DNA from: an uncultured Hyphomicrobiales bacterium
GTDB taxonomy: Bacteria > Pseudomonadota > Alphaproteobacteria > Rhizobiales > Aestuariivirgaceae
Assembly: GCA_903930095.1 (NCBI GenBank)
Contig: CAIYXE010000732.1
Span: 1-6,457 of the forward strand
Direction of reading: 5' to 3'
DNA: 6,457 nucleotides
Positions within the stretch are counted from its first letter, which is position 1, and each line of letters begins with the position of its first letter. Shown here one piece after another: positions 1-6,457 of this stretch. A program made the translations under genes and the position numbers. The notes beneath the pieces were generated by a model that was not told where the DNA came from, made no database searches, and was given only the letters and a program-made list of their open reading frames with translations.

Positions 1-303
1 GGGCGCGCCGAAGCGCTCCTCGAAGCCCTTGCCGAGGCGGATGCGCTGGAGCAGGGCGCCCGAGCGCCCGTCACGCATATGGATCTCCGAGGGGATGACG
101 CAGGAGGGCGCCACCGCCTCCCACGCCCCGAGTGCGCGCAACGCCCTGACGCCATTGGGCGACATCTGCAGACCTGCGCCGACCTCCTCGAAGGCCGGGG
201 CCTGCTCGAACAGGCGCACCGGCCGGCCGTTGCCCGCAAGGCCCAGCGCGGCGGCGAGCCCGCCGATGCCGCCGCCCGCCACAAGAAAGGGAAGATCGCT
301 CAT
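1..303 (-). CDS. FAD-dependent monooxygenase, N-terminal part (truncated by window edge)
   Basis: This is the first 101 codons of a class A flavoprotein monooxygenase of the salicylate hydroxylase / 3-hydroxybenzoate 6-hydroxylase / UbiH-like superfamily, which uses NAD(P)H and O2 to hydroxylate an aromatic or similar substrate in the cytoplasm. The Rossmann dinucleotide-binding motif GxGxxG is at residues 10-15 (GGGIGG) right after a short beta strand (FLVAG), and the acidic residue that normally binds the adenosine ribose is Glu33 in RLFEQ. The family block GAGLQMSPNGVRAL follows at about 42-55. The substrate-deciding C-terminal half is outside the window, so the exact reaction cannot be named. 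The ATG start is set by the Rossmann strand. A purine-rich AAGGGGG (305-311 on the complement) lies only 1 nt before it, an unusually short spacing. The gene diverges from aspC. The superfamily is clear; the substrate is unknown. Confidence 0.88.
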   Translation of the reverse strand, partial: MSDLPFLVAGGGIGGLAAALGLAGNGRPVRLFEQAPAFEEVGAGLQMSPNGVRALRALGAWEAVAPSCVIPSEIHMRDGRSGALLQRIRLGKGFEERFGAP

Positions 304-317
304 ACCCCCTTGTTTAG

Positions 318-1613
<1,296 letters not shown>

Positions 1614-1614
1614 A

Positions 1615-1619
1615 AAGGA
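1615..1619 (+). promoter_or_regulatory. ribosome binding site deciding a GTG start (DUF1993 gene)
   Basis: AAGGA starts two bases after the aspC stop codon (1611-1613) and lies 7 nt before the GTG at 1627. The frame is open further upstream inside aspC (to 1486), but those codons encode no family sequence. The position suggests that ribosomes ending on aspC feed initiation here. Confidence 0.75.
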
Positions 1620-1626
1620 CAAGACA

Positions 1627-2130
1627 GTGAATATTTTCGACGCGACGGTACCCGTTCTCATCCACTTCCTCGGCTCGCTCTCCGCCATCATGAAGAAGGG
1701 AGAGGCGCATTGCGCGGCGAAGAAGATCGACCCCGCAGTGATGCTGTCACAGCGGCTCTACGCTGACATGTTCACGCTGACGCGGCAGGTGCAGATCGCC
1801 ACCGATACCGCAAAGGGGGCGGGCGCGCGGCTGGCTGGCGTGGCGGTGCCGAGCTTCCCGGATGAGGAAAAGACTTTCGAGGAATTGCAGGCGCGGATCG
1901 CCAAGACCATCGATTTCCTGAAGAGCCTGGACAAGACGCAGTTTGACGGAGCGGAAACCCGCGAGATCGTTCTGAAAGTCGGCGGACGCGAGCTGAACTT
2001 CAAAGGGGAAGCCTATCTCGAGACCTGGGTTAAGCCAAATTTCTACTTCCACGTGAGCATGGCCTATGCAATCTTACGTCACAATGGCGTCGAATTGGGC
2101 AAGCCGGACTTTCTGGCAGGAGCACAGTAA
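1627..2130 (+). CDS. DUF1993 domain-containing protein
   Basis: The product has 167 residues from a GTG start, the usual length for a single-domain DUF1993 protein. No signal peptide or transmembrane segment is visible, so it is probably cytosolic. Family hallmarks, from memory of the family, are the start NIFDATVPVLIHFLGSLSAIM (2-22), the EAH segment with His28, the block LYADMFTLTRQVQIATDTAKG (44-64), GVAVPSFPDEEKTFEELQARI (71-91) and the C-terminal NFYFHVSMAYAILRHNGVELGK (138-159) with His142 and His152. The mostly helical pattern and scattered histidines are compatible with the DinB/YfiT-like four-helix fold, in which three histidines bind a metal; that relation is my inference. The biochemical role is unknown. 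The 13-bp gap to aspC implies co-transcription, and the 40-bp gap to the first DUF992 gene suggests the same transcript continues. Confidence 0.88.
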   Translation: MNIFDATVPVLIHFLGSLSAIMKKGEAHCAAKKIDPAVMLSQRLYADMFTLTRQVQIATDTAKGAGARLAGVAVPSFPDEEKTFEELQARIAKTIDFLKSLDKTQFDGAETREIVLKVGGRELNFKGEAYLETWVKPNFYFHVSMAYAILRHNGVELGKPDFLAGAQ

Positions 2131-2157
2131 GGCGCCATTGGGCGCAATCTTGATCTG

Positions 2158-2163
2158 AAAGGA
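2158..2163 (+). promoter_or_regulatory. ribosome binding site deciding a GTG start (first DUF992 gene)
   Basis: AAAGGA lies 7 nt before the GTG at 2171, and the codons that follow begin a signal peptide, so the GTG start is well supported. A small inverted repeat, GCGCC-ATTG-GGCGC (2132-2145), sits in the same 40-bp gap but has no T-tract. Confidence 0.7.
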
Positions 2164-2170
2164 CGCGATC

Positions 2171-2629
2171 GTGAAAACACTTGCGGCATCCCTTTTGGCC
2201 ATTGGACTTCTTGCCGTGCCGGCCAAGGCCGATAACGGCGTCAAGCTCGGCATGCTCGTTTGCGACGTATCGGGCAGCGTCGGCCTCATCCTCGGCGGCA
2301 CCGAATCTGCGATCTGCAATTTTCAGGGGCCGAATGGCCTGGAAAACTACAAGGGCCGCATCACCCAGGTCGGCATCGACATCGGTGTGACGGCCGGAGC
2401 CGTCATGTCATGGGCGGTCTTCGCGCCGGGCAAGGTCAACCGGGGCGCCCTCGCGGGAACCTATGCGGGCGCCACGGCTGATGCAGCCTTCGCGGTTGGC
2501 CTCGGCGCCAACGTGCTGGTCGGCGGATCGCAGAGCACGATCGCGCTGCAGCCGGTGAGCATCGAGGGTCAGGCTGGCGTCAATATTGCCGCCGGGCTTG
2601 CCACCTTCAAGCTCGAGTACGTGGATTAA
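2171..2629 (+). CDS. DUF992 family secreted protein, copy 1
   Basis: The product has 152 residues. A Sec signal peptide is clear: Lys2, a hydrophobic stretch at about 4-16 (LAASLLAIGLLAV) and a probable signal peptidase I site after PAKA at residue 20, so the mature protein is about 132 residues in the periplasm or cell envelope. The mature part is Gly/Ala-rich and looks beta-rich. DUF992 landmarks are VKLGMLVCDVSG (24-35), GIDIGVTAGAVMSWAVFAPG (68-87), GALAGTYAGATADA (92-105), GLGANVLVGGS (110-120) and IALQPVSIEGQAGVNIAAG (124-142). Cys31 and Cys49 are matched by the Cys pair in the neighbouring paralogue and could form a disulfide after export. The function of the family is not known to me. 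It lies 40 bp after the DUF1993 gene. It is about 57 per cent identical to copy 2 by my hand alignment of the mature parts. Confidence 0.9.
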   Translation: MKTLAASLLAIGLLAVPAKADNGVKLGMLVCDVSGSVGLILGGTESAICNFQGPNGLENYKGRITQVGIDIGVTAGAVMSWAVFAPGKVNRGALAGTYAGATADAAFAVGLGANVLVGGSQSTIALQPVSIEGQAGVNIAAGLATFKLEYVD

Positions 2630-2742
2630 CGCTGAGACGTCGAAGATAGCAGCCCCGGGTTGCGGGCGAAGCAGGTATGAAGTAAGCGTGCGCATCGAGT
2701 CCAATTGGTGACACAATTCGGGCCTCAAGCATGACTGTTAAC

Positions 2743-2748
2743 AGGAGA
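2743..2748 (+). promoter_or_regulatory. ribosome binding site deciding the start of DUF992 copy 2
   Basis: AGGAGA ends 9 nt before the ATG at 2758. The frame also has an ATG at 2731, but that start would place nine mostly polar residues (TVNRRPTL region) ahead of a complete signal peptide and would put this site inside the coding sequence. The 2758 start is preferred. Confidence 0.75.
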
Positions 2749-2757
2749 CCGACCCTT

Positions 2758-3225
2758 ATGAAGAAGACCGTCTTTGCCGCGCTGATCGCCCTGGGCCTCG
2801 CCGCGTCGCCCACCCTTGCCGCCAGCAAGGGCGTCAAGATCGGCGTATTGACCTGCGACGTCGCCGGAGGCGTCGGCATGATCATTGGTTCCTCCAAGGC
2901 GGTGGATTGCACCTTCGAGGGCACCGTGGGCAAGCGTGAGCGCTACACGGGATCGATCGGAAGGTTCGGCCTCGACATCGGTGTTACCACACAGGGTGTG
3001 ATGGCCTGGGCCGTGTTCGCGCCGGGCAAGCTCAAGGCGGGTGCGCTTGCTGGCCACTATGCCGGCGCTTCCGCAGAGGCGACTGTTGCAGTGGGCCTCG
3101 GCGCCAATGTGCTGGTCGGCGGTTCCGACAAGTCGATCGCCCTGCAGCCGCTGAGCGTGCAGGCGCAGACCGGCCTGAACCTGGCCGCGGGCGTCGCCAG
3201 CCTGCGCCTGAAGCGGGCGAAGTAA
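2758..3225 (+). CDS. DUF992 family secreted protein, copy 2
   Basis: The product has 155 residues. It begins with a strong Sec signal peptide: Lys2-Lys3, a hydrophobic core at about 4-16 (TVFAALIALGLAA) and a likely cleavage after TLA at residue 21. The mature protein shows the DUF992 pattern seen in copy 1: VKIGVLTCDVAGG (26-38), GLDIGVTTQGVMAWAVFAPG (71-90), GALAGHYAGASAEA (95-108), GLGANVLVGGS (113-123) and IALQPLSVQAQTGLNLAAG (127-145). Cys33 and Cys51 correspond to Cys31 and Cys49 of copy 1. The region after the second Cys (residues 52-63) is the most diverged and differs by one residue in length. The C terminus is more basic than copy 1 (LRLKRAK against FKLEYVD), which gives the two proteins different charge. 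It is the last gene before the terminator at 3248. No function is known. Confidence 0.9.
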   Translation: MKKTVFAALIALGLAASPTLAASKGVKIGVLTCDVAGGVGMIIGSSKAVDCTFEGTVGKRERYTGSIGRFGLDIGVTTQGVMAWAVFAPGKLKAGALAGHYAGASAEATVAVGLGANVLVGGSDKSIALQPLSVQAQTGLNLAAGVASLRLKRAK

Positions 3226-3247
3226 ACCGGCAACACGATTTGCAGTG

Positions 3248-3281
3248 AAGGCCCGGCCACGTGCCGGGCCTTTGCATTTTT
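3248..3281 (+). terminator. rho-independent terminator after the DUF992 pair
   Basis: A perfect 10-bp stem, AAGGCCCGGC (3248-3257) with GCCGGGCCTT (3263-3272), encloses the 5-nt loop CACGT and runs into a T-rich tail (TTTGCATTTTT, 3271-3281). It begins 22 nt after the stop codon of DUF992 copy 2 and cleanly ends the aspC-DUF1993-DUF992-DUF992 block. The lower A/T pairs are shared between stem and tail. Confidence 0.92.
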
Positions 3282-3293
3282 CGAATTCGCTTG

Positions 3294-3358
3294 CCGGGCC
3301 CGGTGATCGGGTTCAGTCTTGTTCCCGTGGAACCGCCCCGGCGTGGTGACCACGTTCC
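3294..3358 (+). promoter_or_regulatory. cluster of inverted repeats in the leader of the EF-G-like gene
   Basis: Three symmetric elements lie between the terminator and the EF-G-like start: the 10-bp palindrome CCGGGCCCGG (3294-3303), GTTCC-CGT-GGAAC (3321-3333) and CGTGGT-G-ACCACG (3342-3354). The GGAAC at 3329-3333 could pair instead with GTTCC at 3354-3358, so two mutually exclusive foldings are possible. They could be protein-binding operators or an RNA leader structure. I found no convincing -35/-10 pair, so the function is inference only. Confidence 0.35.
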
Positions 3359-3394
3359 AAGAAGGGCGGTCCTTCGACGCGCGATTGAGCAGTC

Positions 3395-3402
3395 AAAGGG
3401 AG
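3395..3402 (+). promoter_or_regulatory. ribosome binding site deciding the EF-G-like start
   Basis: AAAGGGAG lies 8 nt before the ATG at 3411. The reading frame is open back to 3261, overlapping the terminator and the inverted repeats, but the extra 50 codons look like non-coding sequence, and the family starts shortly before the P-loop. The 3411 start gives 683 residues. Confidence 0.8.
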
Positions 3403-3410
3403 CGACTTCC

Positions 3411-5462
3411 ATGGATCAAGCAAACGGCAGAAGACCCCAGGGCGCGCGGTGCGTGGCACTCGTGGGCCCCTATCTCAGCGGCAAGACCACACTCCTCGAA
3501 GCGATCTTGTTCCAGACCGGCGCCATCCCGCGCCAGGGCAAGGTGTCCGAAAAATCAACCGTGGGCGACGCAGCGCCGGAAGCGCGCGAACACGGCATGA
3601 GCGTCGAGCTCAACGCCGCCACCACGAAATACCTGGGCGACAGCTACACATTCCTCGACTGCCCCGGCTCCATCGAATTCGCGCAGGAGCAGCGCGCGGC
3701 CCTGCTGGGCGCTGACGTGGCCGTGGTCGTCTGCGAGGCGGATGACAAGAAGTCCGCCGCCCTGCAGCTGATCCTCAAGCAGCTGGACGAGATCGGGCTG
3801 CCGCGCATCCTGTTCATCAACAAGGTGGACAAGACGGATTCATCGCCGCGCGACGTGCTCTCCTGGCTACAGCCTGCGTCATCGAAGCCGCTGATCCTCA
3901 GGCAATTGCCGATCATGAAGGGCTCGATCGTGACGGGCTTCGTGGACCTGGCGCTGGAGCGCGCCTTCATCTACCAGGAGCATCTGGAGAGCAGGCTCAT
4001 CGACATGCCGCAGGACATGGCGGACCTCGAGAAGTCGCAGCGCTTCGCCATGCTGGAAAAGCTCGCCGACCATGACGACGAGCTGATGGAGCAACTGCTC
4101 TCCGACATGGAGCCGCCGCGCGACCGGGTGTTCGCCGACCTCGCGCGCGAGCTGGCGGAGGGCTTCATCACGCCCGTGCTGTTCGGCTCCGCTGAGCATG
4201 GCACGGGCATCGAGCGCCTGCTGAAGGCGCTGCGGCATGAAGCACCGGGCATCGCCGGGACGGCGAAGCGGCTGGGCTTTGCCGGCAACGGCACGACGGT
4301 GCAGGTGCTGAAGACATTCCACACCGCGCATGGCGGCAAGCTGTCACTCTCGCGCGTGCTCTCGGGCGAGGTGGTGGATGGTACGGTGCTGCAGGACGCA
4401 ACGGGAGAAGACAGCCGCGTGGCGGGCGTCTTCAGCCTGATGGGTGTGACACCCAACAAGCTGGCCAAGGCTTCAGTGGGTGACACCGTGGCGCTGGGCC
4501 GGCTTGAAGCCGCGCGGACGGGCGAGACCCTCTCGTCCAGCAAGGGACCCGCGCGGCAACTGGCGAAGCTCACCGTGGCACCCGGCGTCTACGGTCTGGC
4601 GATCTCGGTGGCGGACCGCAAGGACGAGGTGAAGCTGACGAGCGCCATCGCCAAGCTGGTGGAGGAAGACCCCTCGCTGTCCCTCGCGCACAATCACGAT
4701 ACGCATGAGATGGTGCTGTGGGGGCAGGGTGAGATGCACTTGCGCGTGGCGCTGGAGAAGCTCCTGGCGAAGTTCGGTGTGCATGCGCGTTCACGGCCGC
4801 GGCGCATCGCCTACCAGGAGACGATCCGCAAGCCCGTGCAGGTGAGGGGGCGGCACAAGAAGCAGTCCGGCGGGCATGGCCAGTATGGCGACGTGGTGGT
4901 GGAGATCTCGCCGCTGCCGCGCGGATCGGGCTTCGTGTTCTCCGACACGATCACCGGCGGCGTGGTGCCGAAGCAGTATATTCCCGCCGTCGAGCAGGGC
5001 ATCCGCGAATGGATGGGGCACGGGCCGCTGGGCTTTGCCGTGGTGGACTTCCAGGTGAACTTGTCGGACGGCTCCTACCATGACGTCGACAGTTCCGAGA
5101 TGGCGTTCAAGACGGCGGCGCGCATCGCCATGGTGGAGGGCATGCCGCAATGCAGCCCCGTGCTGCTGGAGCCCATCGTGGCCGTCGAGATCCATGTTCC
5201 AAGCGAGGCCACCTCGCGCGTCAACCAGATCGTGACGGGCCACCGCGGCCAGCTTCTGGGCTTTGACGGGCGGGACGGCTGGCCCGGCTGGGACACGGTG
5301 AAGGCGCACATGCCCGAATCCGAGATGGCCTCGCTCATCATCGAGCTGCGTTCGGCCACGGCGGGGGTCGGAACCTTCACCTATGCGCTGGACCACATGG
5401 CGGAACTGACGGGACGGCCCGCGGACCAGGTGGTGGCGAGCAGACGGGCGGAGGCGGCTTAG
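3411..5462 (+). CDS. Elongation factor G-like GTPase (EF-G2 type), with altered switch residues
   Basis: This 683-residue protein has the five-domain plan of EF-G, the ribosomal translocase and recycling GTPase. Domain I holds the P-loop GPYLSGKTT (19-27), switch II DCPG (83-86), the base-recognition NKVD (137-140) and GSA (259-261), with a G'-like insert between the last two. Domain II runs about 290-375. Domain III contains GQGEMHLRVALEKL (438-451). Domain IV has KKQSGGHGQYGDV (483-495) and the tip block GSYHDVDSSEMAF (554-566). Domain V begins LLEPIVAVEI (585-594). Two residues differ from canonical EF-G: the catalytic His after DxPG is Ser87, and the Mg2+-binding Thr of RGITI is Ser64 in HGMSV. 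I recall this as usual for the EF-G2-like subfamily. It stands alone, without rpsL, rpsG or tuf, so it is unlikely to be the main fusA. Its role in translation or elsewhere is unknown. Confidence 0.9.
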   Translation: MDQANGRRPQGARCVALVGPYLSGKTTLLEAILFQTGAIPRQGKVSEKSTVGDAAPEAREHGMSVELNAATTKYLGDSYTFLDCPGSIEFAQEQRAALLGADVAVVVCEADDKKSAALQLILKQLDEIGLPRILFINKVDKTDSSPRDVLSWLQPASSKPLILRQLPIMKGSIVTGFVDLALERAFIYQEHLESRLIDMPQDMADLEKSQRFAMLEKLADHDDELMEQLLSDMEPPRDRVFADLARELAEGFITPVLFGSAEHGTGIERLLKALRHEAPGIAGTAKRLGFAGNGTTVQVLKTFHTAHGGKLSLSRVLSGEVVDGTVLQDATGEDSRVAGVFSLMGVTPNKLAKASVGDTVALGRLEAARTGETLSSSKGPARQLAKLTVAPGVYGLAISVADRKDEVKLTSAIAKLVEEDPSLSLAHNHDTHEMVLWGQGEMHLRVALEKLLAKFGVHARSRPRRIAYQETIRKPVQVRGRHKKQSGGHGQYGDVVVEISPLPRGSGFVFSDTITGGVVPKQYIPAVEQGIREWMGHGPLGFAVVDFQVNLSDGSYHDVDSSEMAFKTAARIAMVEGMPQCSPVLLEPIVAVEIHVPSEATSRVNQIVTGHRGQLLGFDGRDGWPGWDTVKAHMPESEMASLIIELRSATAGVGTFTYALDHMAELTGRPADQVVASRRAEAA

Positions 5463-5511
5463 ATGTTGAGTCCCGGCATTTGATGGTTGCCGTTTGGACT
5501 CGTGGAAGCGA

Positions 5512-5551
5512 CCCCCTCACCCCTCCCTCTCCCCCGGAGGGGGCGAGGGGG
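5512..5551. repeat. GC-rich imperfect palindrome between convergent genes, probable dispersed repeat
   Basis: A C-rich arm (5512-5526) pairs with a G-rich arm (5536-5551) with one mismatch and one bulge around a 9-nt pyrimidine loop. It fills most of the 97-bp gap between the converging EF-G-like and M24 genes, ending 8 bp from the M24 stop codon. Similar C-tract/CTC palindromes recur in intergenic regions of many alphaproteobacterial genomes, as I recall. There is no T-tract on either strand, so it is not a standard intrinsic terminator, although a strong hairpin here may still protect 3' ends or hinder read-through. Confidence 0.6.
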
Positions 5552-5559
5552 AAAGAGAG

Positions 5560-6457
5560 TTACCGCATCGCCATCGCTTTTCCCGGCGCCATCCAAAAGG
5601 GCGGCAGCCAGCCTGCGATGTTGCTGAGGGGCAGCACCTCCGGCTTGAGGCGGATGCCCAGCTGGTCCTTCATGAAGGCGCGGCGGCGGGTGATACGGCC
5701 CCAGCTTTCAGGGTGCCGCTGGGCAATGTCATCCCTCAGCGTCTTGTCGGCAAGGGCGATGCCGTCCTCGATATTGGTGGTGAAATAGGCCGTGCCGGTG
5801 GCGGGGATGATGTCACATTGCAGCGCCATGCCGGAGCACAGCGTGAGGCTGCTGCCTTTGCGGACCGGCGAATGCACCCATTCATCGAGATGGATGAGAT
5901 GTCCGGGATTGAGGCTGACGCCGAAGAACGGATCGCCCACGCGGGACATGACGGCATCATGCACCTCGCCGCCCGTGACGCCGATCCCCACCGTTTCATA
6001 CCAGAGGGCGGCGGCCTCGAAATAGGGCGCGACCAGGCGCTCGACATAATCCTGAATGGCGGGCGGAAGATCGGCCGCGGTGTCGACCATGAAGCCCGCG
6101 CGGCAGTTGAGCGCGCCCATGAGGCCGTGGCCGACGACGATCGGATCGCCCTTGTTGATGATGCGGCTCGACGGGCTGCACAGGCCAAGGGGCGCGCGTG
6201 AACCCGAGCTCATGTTGACGTGGACCGATTGCATGGAGCCGTCGAGGGCCATGTTGCGGCAGGCCTCGAACTCGCTCATGCCCGGCCTGACGCCGCGGAT
6301 GAAGCGGCGCAGCGCATTCGACGTCTTGCTGGCGGCATATTCGAAACAGGCGATCTGATCAGCCTCGTTGACGCTCCGCAGCCCGTCCTGCGGATGCATG
6401 AAGAGCAGGGCGGCGTTCGACACCTCGCCGAAGCCGCGGAGCGTCTCAACCAGGTAA
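5560..6457 (-). CDS. M24 (pita-bread fold) peptidase/creatinase-like protein, C-terminal part, likely catalytically degenerate
   Basis: The frame is open from the right edge to the TAA at 5562-5560, so at least 298 codons of a longer gene are present. A GTG at 6423-6421 could be read as a start, but 11 sense codons precede it to the edge (YLVETLRGFGE) and the region looks like the end of a creatinase-type N-terminal domain, so the true start is outside. Counting from that GTG as 1, the pita-bread domain begins near EADQIACFEYAA (20-31). Motifs are VVGHGLMGALNCRAG (96-110), NPGHLIHLDEW (172-182), SGMALQCDIIPATG (197-210) and NIEDGIALAD (217-226). Against active aminopeptidase P, both Asp ligands are absent from the first motif, the His is His175, the first Glu is Asp204, and the last Glu is Glu219. 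A non-peptidase or metal-free role, as in creatinase, is possible. The gene converges on the EF-G-like gene. Confidence 0.82.
   Translation of the reverse strand, partial: YLVETLRGFGEVSNAALLFMHPQDGLRSVNEADQIACFEYAASKTSNALRRFIRGVRPGMSEFEACRNMALDGSMQSVHVNMSSGSRAPLGLCSPSSRIINKGDPIVVGHGLMGALNCRAGFMVDTAADLPPAIQDYVERLVAPYFEAAALWYETVGIGVTGGEVHDAVMSRVGDPFFGVSLNPGHLIHLDEWVHSPVRKGSSLTLCSGMALQCDIIPATGTAYFTTNIEDGIALADKTLRDDIAQRHPESWGRITRRRAFMKDQLGIRLKPEVLPLSNIAGWLPPFWMAPGKAMAMR

Noticed and set aside
2132..2145. GCGCC-ATTG-GGCGC hairpin after the DUF1993 gene as a terminator
   Set aside because: The stem is only 5 bp and no T-tract follows; the next ribosome binding site begins 12 nt later.
2708..2743. 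GTGACA (2708-2713) as a -35 element with a -10 17 bp downstream
   Set aside because: The -10 position reads ATGACT, a poor match, and no better pair with acceptable spacing was found.
2731..2757. Upstream ATG at 2731 as the start of DUF992 copy 2
   Set aside because: It would bury the AGGAGA site within the gene and add polar residues before a complete signal peptide.
4791..5396. 201-codon minus-strand open frame opposite domains IV-V of the EF-G-like gene
   Set aside because: It lies wholly opposite well-conserved EF-G motifs and has typical shadow composition (His, Arg, Leu, Asp).
5512..5551. The GC-rich palindrome as a bidirectional intrinsic terminator
   Set aside because: Neither strand has a T-tract after the stem; it is better described as a palindromic repeat.
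5494..6201. 235-codon plus-strand open frame opposite the M24 gene
   Set aside because: It begins inside the palindromic repeat and mirrors the M24 coding frame; its Arg/Ala/Gly/Asp-rich product has no family features.

Overview
The window looks like chromosomal DNA from a high-GC alphaproteobacterium, most likely of the Hyphomicrobiales (Rhizobiales). The pointers are a class Ib aspartate aminotransferase of the rhizobial type, two DUF992 proteins (a family I know mainly from that order), a second-type elongation factor G-like GTPase of the kind common in alphaproteobacteria, and a C-rich/G-rich palindromic intergenic element. I see no rRNA, tRNA, CRISPR array, insertion sequence or phage gene.

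Layout. Bases 1-303 (minus) hold the N-terminal 101 codons of an FAD-dependent monooxygenase that runs off the left edge. A 107-bp divergent intergenic region follows. Four plus-strand genes come next: aspC (411-1613), a DUF1993 protein (1627-2130) and two tandem, diverged DUF992 secreted proteins (2171-2629 and 2758-3225), closed by a textbook intrinsic terminator (3248-3281). The first three are spaced 13 and 40 bp apart and are probably one transcript. The second DUF992 gene follows after 128 bp and may be read through or have its own promoter. After a leader with two clean inverted repeats comes a stand-alone EF-G-like GTPase (3411-5462). A palindromic GC-rich element (5512-5551) separates it from a convergent minus-strand M24-fold protein (5560 to the right edge), which is open at 6457 and so is also partial.

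Function. The aminotransferase makes or breaks aspartate and may act in aromatic amino-acid synthesis. The co-transcribed DUF1993 and DUF992 proteins have no assigned role; the DUF992 proteins are predicted to be exported with a Cys pair each. The EF-G-like protein keeps all five domains but departs from canonical EF-G at two switch residues used for Mg2+ binding and GTP hydrolysis. The M24 protein lacks most metal ligands of active metallopeptidases.

Nothing here is clearly a new multi-gene system. The most interesting items are the DUF992 pair and its possible relation to the DUF1134/EipA and SYLF folds, the altered EF-G switch residues, the degenerate M24 centre and the structured leader before the EF-G-like gene. 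No gap between genes exceeds 300 bp.
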